This document shows, piece after piece, positions 57,635-64,000 of a DNA stretch of 64,000 bases. Within the stretch, counting starts at the first letter, position 1; each line of letters starts with the position of its first letter. Made by a program: the position numbers and the translations under genes. The notes under the pieces are model-generated. The model saw nothing but the letters and a program-made list of their open reading frames with translations, had not been told where the DNA came from and searched no databases. Source of the stretch: Anaerolineales bacterium (GTDB taxonomy: Bacteria > Chloroflexota > Anaerolineae > Anaerolineales > Villigracilaceae); NCBI GenBank assembly GCA_020060625.1, contig JAGUZU010000016.1:1-64000 (forward strand), written 5' to 3'.

Positions 57635-58795
57635 ATGTCCAAACCCGACTTTGCCGCGCTGGTCGCTCTCGCAATCCTCAGTATTGCTCTTGCGGGACTT
57701 GCCTTCTCGTTTGGCGGCATGGACCTTGGAGTCTATTATGCCGCCGCGCGCGTGACTTTGCAGGGCGGCAACCCGTATGATTATCAGCAGCTCGCGCCGC
57801 AGATCGTTTCCAGCGCGGGCAGGTTGAATAACCCATACTATTACGCGCCGTGGTTCACGTGGATGGTCGCGCCTCTGGCATTGTTTTCTTACAATATTGC
57901 CCGCGCCTTGTGGGCGGCGATCAATTTTGTCTTGTGGTTTTGGTCGCTTTTCAATTTGTCCGCGCTGGTGGAATATCCGCGCCTAGGCTGGAGAAAGTGG
58001 GGGATGTGGCTGCTTGTCACTTTTGTATTTGCATGGTCAACGTGGGGCGCGGAACAGGTCGGTATTCTCATCCTGTTTTTGTTCACGTTAATCCTGCTTT
58101 TTATCCGGCGTGAAAATTGGACGGCAGTGGGGATGTGCCTGGCGGTAGTCCTGTTCAAACCGAATATTACCGCGCTTCCCGCAGGGATGATCGCGCTGTG
58201 GCTCCTCCTGCGGAGGAAGACATGGAAGCCCATCCTTTTTATGTTTGGGACGGTTGCGGCGCTCATGGTTATTTCTTTAATCATTACCCCGGGATGGTAT
58301 GTTCCGCTTTTCGATGCCGATAAAATCCAGGGGCTTTCCTATACCCTCGATGAAACGGGCGGGCTGGAAGTGGCGCGTTACACCACCACCCTGACCGACT
58401 GGCTTGCGGCGTATGGTGTGGGGGAAAGCCAATCCAATGGGATTTATGGTTTTGTCATTCTATTGGGTGCGGTCATCGTCTTATTGGGACTTCGCTATTC
58501 GGCGTCGGCTTTGGAATTTTTGGCATTGGCAATCCTCGTCAATTTTATGGCGATTCCCTATGCGCTTTTTTATGATTACCCGCCCCTGACGATAACGTTG
58601 TTTTACGGCAATTTTCTTCTGCTTAAAAGTCCCTCGTTAAGGCGGGCGCGGTATGCCGCCAATGCTTTCATTGTGGCGGCGCTTTTCGTTGGAGACATCA
58701 TCCCGTATCGTTATTGGATTACGATCATCCTTTTGCTTTTGGTCGGTGTCGGTTACTTTGCCTCATGGCGAAATAACCGACCTTTGAAAGTTTGA
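57635..58795 (+). CDS. GT87-like (DUF2029) membrane glycosyltransferase
   Basis: 386 residues with about ten helices. The sequence GGMDLGVYYAAARVTLQGGNPYDYQQL (in blocks) is the DUF2029/GT87 signature, with the catalytic Asp in MDLG. GT87 enzymes are polyprenol-phosphate-mannose-dependent mannosyltransferases in actinobacteria. In other phyla the substrate is open. Start at 57635 (ATG) or the TTG three codons earlier; neither has a good RBS. Overlapping spacing with the SufR-like gene (6 nt) suggests one transcript. Confidence 0.82.
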   Translation: MSKPDFAALVALAILSIALAGLAFSFGGMDLGVYYAAARVTLQGGNPYDYQQLAPQIVSSAGRLNNPYYYAPWFTWMVAPLALFSYNIARALWAAINFVLWFWSLFNLSALVEYPRLGWRKWGMWLLVTFVFAWSTWGAEQVGILILFLFTLILLFIRRENWTAVGMCLAVVLFKPNITALPAGMIALWLLLRRKTWKPILFMFGTVAALMVISLIITPGWYVPLFDADKIQGLSYTLDETGGLEVARYTTTLTDWLAAYGVGESQSNGIYGFVILLGAVIVLLGLRYSASALEFLALAILVNFMAIPYALFYDYPPLTITLFYGNFLLLKSPSLRRARYAANAFIVAALFVGDIIPYRYWITIILLLLVGVGYFASWRNNRPLKV

Positions 58796-58801
58796 CATGC
58801 G

Positions 58802-59383
58802 ATGACTTCGCGCCAAAGAGTTTTGAATCACCTTGGAAAAAACCGCCCCGCTTCTGCGCGGGAGATTGCGCGCGCGTTGAACATGTCCGCGCCGACGGTT
58901 CGGCATCACCTCGGCGTGCTGGCTGCGGACGGGCTTGTGGAGATGATGGAGATTCGTCCGCGCGGGGGGCGGGGGAGACCGGAGAAATTGTACTCGCTGT
59001 CCCAGACGGCGTTGGGAGATAATTTGCCGGCGTTGACAAATGCCCTTTTGGGCGCGGCAGGCTCAAGGTTAAATCTCGAGGCGGTGGCGGGTCGCATTCT
59101 GGATTCGAGTCAATTTTCCAATCTTCCTTCTCCAAAGCGTCTTTCTTTACTCATCGAAAAATTGAACGAGATGCATTATCAGGCAAGATGGGAGGCGGGC
59201 GCGGAGGGTCCGCGTGTTATCTTCGGGCGCTGTCCGTACGCGCGGGTGATTGATGGGCATCCCGTGCTGTGTAAAATGGATGCGGTGATCTTGAAGATGA
59301 CTCTTGCGCAATCTGTCACACAGACTTTAAGGAACGAAGCGCCCGCGCGCGGAGCGTGTCCTTTTGTTTTTCAAGTTAAGTGA
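58802..59383 (+). CDS. SufR-like winged-helix regulator with incomplete cysteine motif
   Basis: 193 residues. An N-terminal winged helix (about 1-60: RQRVLNHLGKNRPASAREIARALNMSAPTVRHHLGVL in parts) precedes a ligand domain. Cysteines at 144, 157 and 186 have the spacing C-X12-C-X13-S-X14-C, exactly the Fe-S pattern CX12CX13CX14C of SufR, with Ser171 in the third place. A cluster with three Cys ligands, or loss of the cluster, is possible. SufR represses suf genes. It lies close to, but on the other strand from, iscX and nuo genes, so Fe-S control is a reasonable inference. Confidence 0.8.
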   Translation: MTSRQRVLNHLGKNRPASAREIARALNMSAPTVRHHLGVLAADGLVEMMEIRPRGGRGRPEKLYSLSQTALGDNLPALTNALLGAAGSRLNLEAVAGRILDSSQFSNLPSPKRLSLLIEKLNEMHYQARWEAGAEGPRVIFGRCPYARVIDGHPVLCKMDAVILKMTLAQSVTQTLRNEAPARGACPFVFQVK

Positions 59384-59394
59384 TTGGAGTTCTT

Positions 59395-59931
59395 ATGCTG
59401 CTGAATATCTTTGAATTTGGAGAAGATGATCTGACATCGAACCGGCGCGGCATGATGACGGCGCGTCAACGTATGTGGATTCAAAATATGGCGGGCGGTA
59501 TTCGCCGGTCTCAGGCTGGGACTGCGAAGGCTGGCATTTTCTTTCTTTTCTTTGGTCTGTGCGTTGTTTTAGGTATGTATTTATCCAACGAAAGCGCGCG
59601 AACGGCATTGATTTCGAACCCTGCCAATTTCCTTCCTTTGCTGGTTGTTGTTCCGATTGTTGCTGCGGTTTTTGCGTTGAGCGTTTATTTTGCCAACCGA
59701 AGGGCGGATCGGCTGCTGGGTTCGGGCGTCAGAAAAGCGGAAGGGACGGCCCGGCTGGCGGAGGAGCGTTCGTCTGAAACGGGTTCCGCGTATTATGTGT
59801 GCGTGGGGGAAACGAAATTTTCCTTTGCGGAGAATGTCAATGCGCTGTTTGAGGAGGGCGGACGGTATCGCGTTTACTTTTGCGAAACGACGATGTTGAG
59901 GCTTGTCCTTTCATACGAGAAGATTGGGTAG
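59395..59931 (+). CDS. hypothetical membrane protein, two helices
   Basis: 178 residues. An N-terminal soluble part with NRRGMMTARQR, then two helices (about 50-68 and 78-102), then a cytoplasmic C-terminal beta-rich domain (YYVCVGETKFSF, GGRYRVYFCETT). Family unknown, with resemblance to DUF4131/YqfA-like small membrane proteins only in layout. Start ATG at 59395 with GGAG 5 nt upstream, overlapping by spacing with the SufR-like gene (4-nt overlap with the longer frame). It ends at a strong terminator. Confidence 0.65.
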   Translation: MLLNIFEFGEDDLTSNRRGMMTARQRMWIQNMAGGIRRSQAGTAKAGIFFLFFGLCVVLGMYLSNESARTALISNPANFLPLLVVVPIVAAVFALSVYFANRRADRLLGSGVRKAEGTARLAEERSSETGSAYYVCVGETKFSFAENVNALFEEGGRYRVYFCETTMLRLVLSYEKIG

Positions 59932-59934
59932 ATG

Positions 59935-59972
59935 AAAAACCTCGAAAGGCTTCATTCCTTTCGAGGTTTTTT
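59935..59972. terminator. bidirectional intrinsic terminator
   Basis: The stem AAAAACCTCGAAAGG/CCTTTCGAGGTTTTT (59935-59949 and 59957-59971) is flanked by A- and T-tracts. It lies between converging genes. Confidence 0.9.
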
Positions 59973-59974
59973 GC

Positions 59975-60409
59975 TCAGGGCGCTTGTAAATATTCCTTTT
60001 GCGCCACGTCTATCCCTGCGGCTTTTAGAAAGGCAATGGCGTTTTCGTCGGAGCGGTAGGCTGCGCTGTACACGATGTGGATTATCCCGGCGTTGATGAG
60101 CGCTTTTGTGCAATTGATGCAGGGCAGGTGGGTGACGTAACAGGTGGAGCCTTTTGTGGAAACGCCGTGCAAAGCCGCCTGGATGATGGCATTGGTCTCG
60201 GCGTGAATGGTGCGGACGCAGTGTCCATCCACCATGAGATGCCCCGCCTCGTCGCAGTGAGCCTGACCCGCAGGCGACCCATTGAAGCCGGTGGTGAGGA
60301 TGCGCTTGTCCCGCACGAGTACACAGCCGACGAGGGCGCGGTCGCAGGTGCTTCGCTCGGAAACGGCGTAGGCGATCTTCATGAAGTAAGAGTCCCAATC
60401 GGGGCGCAT
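59975..60409 (-). CDS. dCMP deaminase
   Basis: 144 residues. Zinc motif CHAE-type: TIHAETNAI (His, Glu) and LPCINCTKAL (two Cys). N-terminal RPDWDSYFMKIAYAVSERST is the common ComEB/dCMP deaminase start and gives the ATG at 60409. It makes dUMP for thymidylate synthesis. A short AAGGAA site precedes it. The terminator of the Tad gene lies just upstream. Confidence 0.92.
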   Translation of the reverse strand: MRPDWDSYFMKIAYAVSERSTCDRALVGCVLVRDKRILTTGFNGSPAGQAHCDEAGHLMVDGHCVRTIHAETNAIIQAALHGVSTKGSTCYVTHLPCINCTKALINAGIIHIVYSAAYRSDENAIAFLKAAGIDVAQKEYLQAP

Positions 60410-60428
60410 GGAAAATTCCTTTTCGTAA

Positions 60429-60462
60429 GAAAAACTGCCAGTGGACATACCTGGCAGTTTTT
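60429..60462 (-). terminator. intrinsic terminator after the Tad-like gene
   Basis: AAAAACTGCCAG/CTGGCAGTTTTT with a 9-nt loop. It stops the transcript from 61743 and precedes the dCMP deaminase gene. Confidence 0.85.
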
Positions 60463-60483
60463 GCGATTTTAATGGGGAGTGGG

Positions 60484-61743
60484 TTATTTGATCAGGGATA
60501 CATTCGGCATGACGATCGGACTGTAGAAGACGGACGAATCGTATACAATCTCGCCCTGCCCGTTTCCGTTCATGCCCCATGTATAGCATATAAATTGCAG
60601 TTTTGCCTTTTGAATTTGACCGCTGCCCGCGAAGTAACAGGGCAGGTTTTGAGCCAGCACGGTTCCGGTCAATTTTGCGTTGCCGTTTCCGTCAATATTG
60701 ATTTCATTGTTGCCGGTGGCATGACTGTTGGTCGGCGGGGCGTAAATCAGCAAGCCTTTGTACGCCCCTTCGGTTGGGGCGGAGAGTTTGATCTCGGAGG
60801 AACCGTTCCACTTCAGGGTGCCGGTGTTCAGAACTATGGTCACGCCGTTGCCCGTTAGTTTTTCATTATTGTTTAAACGGAAATCCCCGTTCAAGCAGTA
60901 TGTTCCCGATTCCAAGGTTTTTACGCCTGCTGGCGGGAAGGTGCCGGTGAAGTTCCCCGGGCTCATTGATTCGCCCGTCTTTGTGGCGGTGCCGGAACAG
61001 GTAATATTTAAATTAGCCGGAGGGTCGGCGAAGGTCTGGTTATAAATTTTTGCGCCGCATCCATCCTCCCCTTTGACATTGTTGAACGTCCCGCCACTTG
61101 AAGCGGCAGTCACGATGTCGGCGCACTCCGTTCCGCTCTCCTGTTTTTTGAGCTGCGTTTCGCCGCCTTGAAAATTCAAGCAGCTTGGATCGGCGGAGGC
61201 TGAAGCGAGGTCGCCGCCCCAGACTTGAAGATGTCCGCTGCCATTGACATACAAGTTCGACGAATTCGCGCCGTTGCAAGCGCCGGTTTTTGTAGAGAAC
61301 ACTGCTGATCCTGCATACAAGGGTCCGGAAGCGCCTATGTCGCAAGCGCGGGATGTTGCCGAAACCACGTTTGTTACATGTTGAACGCCGACAACGCTGG
61401 CAAAGGATGTATCTATTGAGGAGGTTATTGTAACGGTGATTTCCGTTCCGGTTATGCCGTCTCCGCAAATGTTGGCGCCAGCGGGCGCTTCCGCAATGGC
61501 AACTGCGCTGTTGGGATATCCGTTCATGTTGGCGATGGCGTATATCGCGTTTTGATAATTTTCCTCCCGTATTTTTGCGCGCGCGGCGGCGAAGGCGGCA
61601 GAGTCTGCGGCGTTTTGCGCATTCCGACGGTCTGAATATGCCATGCCGCCGTCCACAGTAAGACCGGTCAGCCCGATCAGTCCAATAATCGCGAACGTGA
61701 TCAGGATTAATGCCTGTCCTCTTTCAGATGTTTTTATGAACAT
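60484..61743 (-). CDS. TadE/TadG-like pilin-assembly protein with large extracellular part
   Basis: 419 residues. The N-terminus FIKTSERGQALILITFAIIGLIGLTGLTVDGG (broken into parts) is the Tad/TadE-like membrane helix with the Glu-type signature, and SDRRNAQNAADSAAFAAA follows as in TadG. The rest is a Cys-rich, Gly/Asn/Thr-rich extracellular region with parallel-beta-helix-like turns (NNNEKLTGNGVTIVLNTG, INIDGNGNAKLTG). It may act as an adhesive Tad/Flp pilus tip or a surface protein. No other Tad genes are near. The AGGAG site precedes the ATG. Confidence 0.83.
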   Translation of the reverse strand: MFIKTSERGQALILITFAIIGLIGLTGLTVDGGMAYSDRRNAQNAADSAAFAAARAKIREENYQNAIYAIANMNGYPNSAVAIAEAPAGANICGDGITGTEITVTITSSIDTSFASVVGVQHVTNVVSATSRACDIGASGPLYAGSAVFSTKTGACNGANSSNLYVNGSGHLQVWGGDLASASADPSCLNFQGGETQLKKQESGTECADIVTAASSGGTFNNVKGEDGCGAKIYNQTFADPPANLNITCSGTATKTGESMSPGNFTGTFPPAGVKTLESGTYCLNGDFRLNNNEKLTGNGVTIVLNTGTLKWNGSSEIKLSAPTEGAYKGLLIYAPPTNSHATGNNEINIDGNGNAKLTGTVLAQNLPCYFAGSGQIQKAKLQFICYTWGMNGNGQGEIVYDSSVFYSPIVMPNVSLIK

Positions 61744-61789
61744 AATGAATTACTCCTGAATATTGAGCAAAATGGATAAAATATATAAC

Positions 61790-61795
61790 ATTATA
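61790..61795 (-). promoter_or_regulatory. -10 hexamer TATAAT for the Tad-like gene
   Basis: TATAAT on the reverse strand, with an AGGAG ribosome site (61753-61757) before the ATG at 61743. No -35 with good score is seen. Confidence 0.45.
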
Positions 61796-61849
61796 TTCGT
61801 TTTTTTGCCCAGTGCCTGAACACTTTTGCAAAGTTAAGAACGAATGAGA

Positions 61850-61903
61850 AAGGGCTTCGCGTAGTTGTGACAGGCGTTCCTCCTTCCGGGGAGAAGCCTT
61901 TTT
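61850..61903 (+). terminator. terminator-like hairpin in the leader of the KAS III-like gene
   Basis: AAGGGCTTC...GAAGCCTTTTT forms an imperfect outer stem with an inner CTCC/GGAG pair and a T-tract at 61898-61903. It could end a leader RNA or act as an attenuator for the downstream gene. It fits no riboswitch family I recognise. Confidence 0.4.
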
Positions 61904-61941
61904 GACGGTTGGGGGTTGTAGCGGTAAAGGAGTTGAAGACC

Positions 61942-63198
61942 ATGTTTGAAAATACGCGAAACTTACCGTTTTATGAACGTCCCAATGTGGAAACCGGCGT
62001 TGTTAACCTGGACGGGACCGGGGCTGTGCCGTTCGGCTTGGAAGGCGCATACAACCCCGAGATTGGGATCGGAGGCGCATACGGCTCCTGGGGGGAAAGT
62101 TACAACAATTCCCGTTTACCGTCTTTTGTAGGGGAGCGCTTGCGCGCGCCTCTCGATCCCGCCGACGTTTTGAATCTGTCCGAACTGGGGTTCGACCACC
62201 GACAACATATCCCCGAACTGGATAACGCCCAGAACCTGGCGCTCGAACTGGAGGTTGGGTCCCGGCTCCTGAAAAAAGCCTTGCAGGTTTGCGGCTGGGA
62301 CGCCTCCGAAGTGGCTGGCGTGTTGATCGGTATGAGTGGACCGGTTTCCCCTGATTACGTCCAGAAAATTTCACAGATGGCTGGCATCCCGGACGCGGCA
62401 TTGAAGGTCAGCGTGCATAAAGCCTGCGACGGTTCCATGGGCGCCTTGCATCTCGCATTGAATCCGGAGCTTTCCAAGTCCGGCGATTTGAACATTGCCG
62501 AGCAGTTGAAAGGGAAAAAGGTTTTGGTCGGCGGCATCGAGGGACTGAGCCGTTTCACCTGCGGCGCGCGCGACAAGAATGCCCTGCAATTGTTTGGCAA
62601 TGGCATGGGCGTGATCGGGATCGTTCCCGGTGAAAATATAAAATTGCTGGTCGGGAAAACGTTCGAGAATTACGATGAAGAGGGTCTACTGGCGGTGCGG
62701 ATGTACTACCCGCATTCCCGTTCGAGTGATTCGGACGGCTCCATGATCAACGTGATTCAGGATGAGGCGGGTCACATTCGCATTGCCGGTCTGATGCACG
62801 AACCCGCCGACGGCGCTTCCATCGAGATGGCTGGATTGATGGGGATGGTGAAACTATTCGTTCGCACGGGCGTGCAGGTTGTCGCCGATGTGTATAAGGA
62901 ATATCAGGCGCTCATGGATAAACTCGGTCAGTCCGGGCAATCCATCAAAATGGGCATTGTCCATCACGCCAATTTCAAGATCAATGCTTTGAAAGCCAAG
63001 CATCTCTCGAAACTTGGAATCGAATTCCCCATGCCCTGGCTGGTGAGCGATTTCGGCAATGTGAGCGCCGCCTCGAATATCATCGCCTTCCTGCGTCAGT
63101 TGAAGGACATTCGCCTCGGCGACCACATCTTATTTGACGGCTTCGGCGCGGGGACGTATTACGATGTGATGGCAGTTTCGATGGGGGAATCGAGTTAA
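61942..63198 (+). CDS. 3-oxoacyl-ACP synthase III-like enzyme, long form
   Basis: 418 residues against about 320 for typical FabH. The thiolase-fold core shows SVHKACDGSMGALHLAL (Cys nucleophile), MGIVHHANFKINALK (His) and DFGNVSAASN (Asn), the FabH triad. The first about 80 residues are an added segment (YERPNVETGVVNLDGTGAV, GAYNPEIGIGGAYGSWGES) and a MKLFVRTGVQVVADV helix region is normal. Acyl donor unknown; not clustered with other fab genes. ATG at 61942 with AGGAG 10 nt upstream. It converges with the CoxM gene, with overlapping stops. Confidence 0.85.
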   Translation: MFENTRNLPFYERPNVETGVVNLDGTGAVPFGLEGAYNPEIGIGGAYGSWGESYNNSRLPSFVGERLRAPLDPADVLNLSELGFDHRQHIPELDNAQNLALELEVGSRLLKKALQVCGWDASEVAGVLIGMSGPVSPDYVQKISQMAGIPDAALKVSVHKACDGSMGALHLALNPELSKSGDLNIAEQLKGKKVLVGGIEGLSRFTCGARDKNALQLFGNGMGVIGIVPGENIKLLVGKTFENYDEEGLLAVRMYYPHSRSSDSDGSMINVIQDEAGHIRIAGLMHEPADGASIEMAGLMGMVKLFVRTGVQVVADVYKEYQALMDKLGQSGQSIKMGIVHHANFKINALKAKHLSKLGIEFPMPWLVSDFGNVSAASNIIAFLRQLKDIRLGDHILFDGFGAGTYYDVMAVSMGESS

Positions 63199-63935
63199 GC
63201 CAGAGACTCCAGGCAGCGTTTCGATAAAGCAGCCGCAACGTCCATGCGGTATTCGGCGCTTGCCCACGCGTCGTTCGCTTCATGATAGGCGTTGCGGGCG
63301 GCGGTTTCGAGTCCGTCCGCTTCGGTTCCGTCCAGTGCTAAAAGCGGAGATTCGCCATAGCCGCCAAGCGTGAGGCGCGCGCGTCCCGAATTCCATTGGA
63401 CGAGCGCGGCGCAGACGATGGGTTTGTCTGCCGGGGTCTTGGAAACAAACTCGAACGCGGTTTTGACCTTGAGCGGGATGGTGATGGAGGTGATGAGTCC
63501 GTTGGGGCGGGTGAGGATGAATTCACCGCAATTTACGATTTTAGATTGACGATTTTCAATGAACTCGATTTTCGCGTCCATTGCCAGCAGCATGGATGCG
63601 AAGGTGGAGCGCCCATCACTGGCAACGAGAGCGCCTGCCACGGTGGCGGCGTTGCGGATGTTGAGCGGCGCTTCGAGTTTGAGCGCGGTCTTTAATGCTG
63701 CGGGGCAATGCTCCGATTCGAGCAAAGCCTGTAGGGTGCAAGTCGCGCCGATTTGCAGTTCGCCTCCGGCGGCGCGGAGCGAATCCAGCCCGAGGCGTTG
63801 TAAATCCACAACAGCAACAGAATCAGTTGTCGGCTTGGAAAGAAGCGTTCCGCCTCCGAGGGGGACGGTGTCCGGTTGAGTCAGAAGGGTGAGAGCTTCC
63901 TCGAGAGTTTGGGGTCTGTGATACGTCGTAATCAT
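63195..63935 (-). CDS. FAD-binding subunit of a molybdenum hydroxylase (CoxM/XdhB-type)
   Basis: 246 residues. The FAD motif LGGGTLLSKPTT and the second one NIRNAATVAGALVASDGRST are as in CoxM/XdhB medium subunits; the C-terminal CO_deh_flav_C part is present (GYGESPLLALDGTEADGLE). It hands electrons from the Mo and Fe-S subunits to FAD. A partial gene lies 26 bp upstream. An RBS (CGGAG, 63942-63946) is present. The substrate of the enzyme is not readable. It overlaps the KAS III-like stop at 63195-63198. Confidence 0.9.
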   Translation of the reverse strand: MITTYHRPQTLEEALTLLTQPDTVPLGGGTLLSKPTTDSVAVVDLQRLGLDSLRAAGGELQIGATCTLQALLESEHCPAALKTALKLEAPLNIRNAATVAGALVASDGRSTFASMLLAMDAKIEFIENRQSKIVNCGEFILTRPNGLITSITIPLKVKTAFEFVSKTPADKPIVCAALVQWNSGRARLTLGGYGESPLLALDGTEADGLETAARNAYHEANDAWASAEYRMDVAAALSKRCLESLA

Positions 63936-63960
63936 GAAAATCTCCGTTTTTATTATGCGG

Positions 63961-64000
63961 TCAATCGGGGTAAACCTTCCAGCCCAACTCCTCCAACCGC
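63961..64000 (-). CDS. C-terminal end of an upstream gene (partial)
   Basis: Reading from the window edge, the reverse strand gives ...RLEELGWKVYPD and a TGA stop at 63961-63963. This is likely the end of another subunit of the molybdenum hydroxylase, 25 bp before the FAD subunit. Only 12 residues are visible, so this is a weak call. An alternative frame ends at 63953. Confidence 0.35.
   Translation of the reverse strand, partial: RLEELGWKVYPD

Noticed and set aside
57517..57780. 87-residue forward frame with ATG 12 nt after TATAAT
   Set aside because: Arg/Cys-rich without a domain, and it overlaps the GT87-like gene in another frame. It could be a leader, but evidence is too weak.

Overview
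The window is ordinary chromosomal DNA of a moderately GC-rich bacterium, most likely a Chloroflexota member of the Anaerolineae. Pointers are lipoproteins with NBR1-like Ig and peptidoglycan-binding domains, Thr/Pro-rich linkers, a cell-wall gene layout without LPS or outer-membrane genes, a glutaredoxin-DUF2085 fusion, an AniA-type copper nitrite reductase with extra cupredoxin domains, and many short intergenic repeats of the kind common in these genomes. That placement is inference from gene content. I see no rRNA, tRNA, CRISPR array, prophage, transposase or replication origin.

Layout. 1-3.8 kb: repeat-rich start, a broken HAD hydrolase, then a Crp/Fnr regulator, nirK and a small redox-disulfide protein, with a TTGCG-N4-CGCAA operator between regulator and nirK. 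3.8-14.7 kb: smpB, an MFS transporter, a CAP/LysM surface protein, a patatin-esterase group, L,D-transpeptidase, ccdA with a glutaredoxin-DUF2085 fusion, and a pgeF-yggS-yggT-yggU housekeeping run. 14.7-22.4 kb: a TPR lytic transglycosylase, then class II aldolase-mtnA, a PfkB kinase and ahcY (methylthio and SAM-cycle recycling). 22.4-31.5 kb: a lipoprotein, the 3D/G5-LCP-rsmA wall operon, a CDF transporter, an rRNA methyltransferase, acetyl-CoA synthetase and a nucleotidyltransferase. 31.5-45.4 kb: an FAD oxidase, a DUF4160/DUF2442 pair, a helical-repeat/esterase fusion, proS, a LOG protein, a MazG-type protein behind an attenuator-like leader, two dipeptide-type ABC permeases with cca, an M4 protease with its emfourin-like inhibitor, and a GbsR-type operon with a 28-bp palindromic operator. 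45.4-54.1 kb: a FecR lipoprotein with a very acidic tail, M20 and LmbE hydrolases, a PSP1 protein, a GT-C transferase, a peptidoglycan-binding lipoprotein and Mrp. 54.2-64 kb: a partial complex I set (nuoI, nuoCD, nuoB) with iscX, a second GT-C protein with a SufR-like regulator, dCMP deaminase, a Tad-type pilin-like protein, a KAS III-like enzyme and a CoxM-type subunit.

Genome-wide features. Genes are tightly packed and ATGA overlaps are frequent. About a dozen genes start 6-9 nt after a TAnnnT -10 hexamer and have no evident ribosome binding site, which indicates leaderless transcription. A second promoter class has a -35/-10 pair, a 5' UTR and a purine-rich RBS, and the strongest regulatory palindromes belong to that class. 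Intergenic space carries several repeat families and many perfect stem terminators between convergent genes.

Most distinctive points: the nirK class II-type operator, the leader peptide/terminator ahead of the MazG-type gene, the recurrent leaderless promoters, the nuo/iscX/mrp grouping, and the SufR-spaced regulator with one cysteine replaced by serine.
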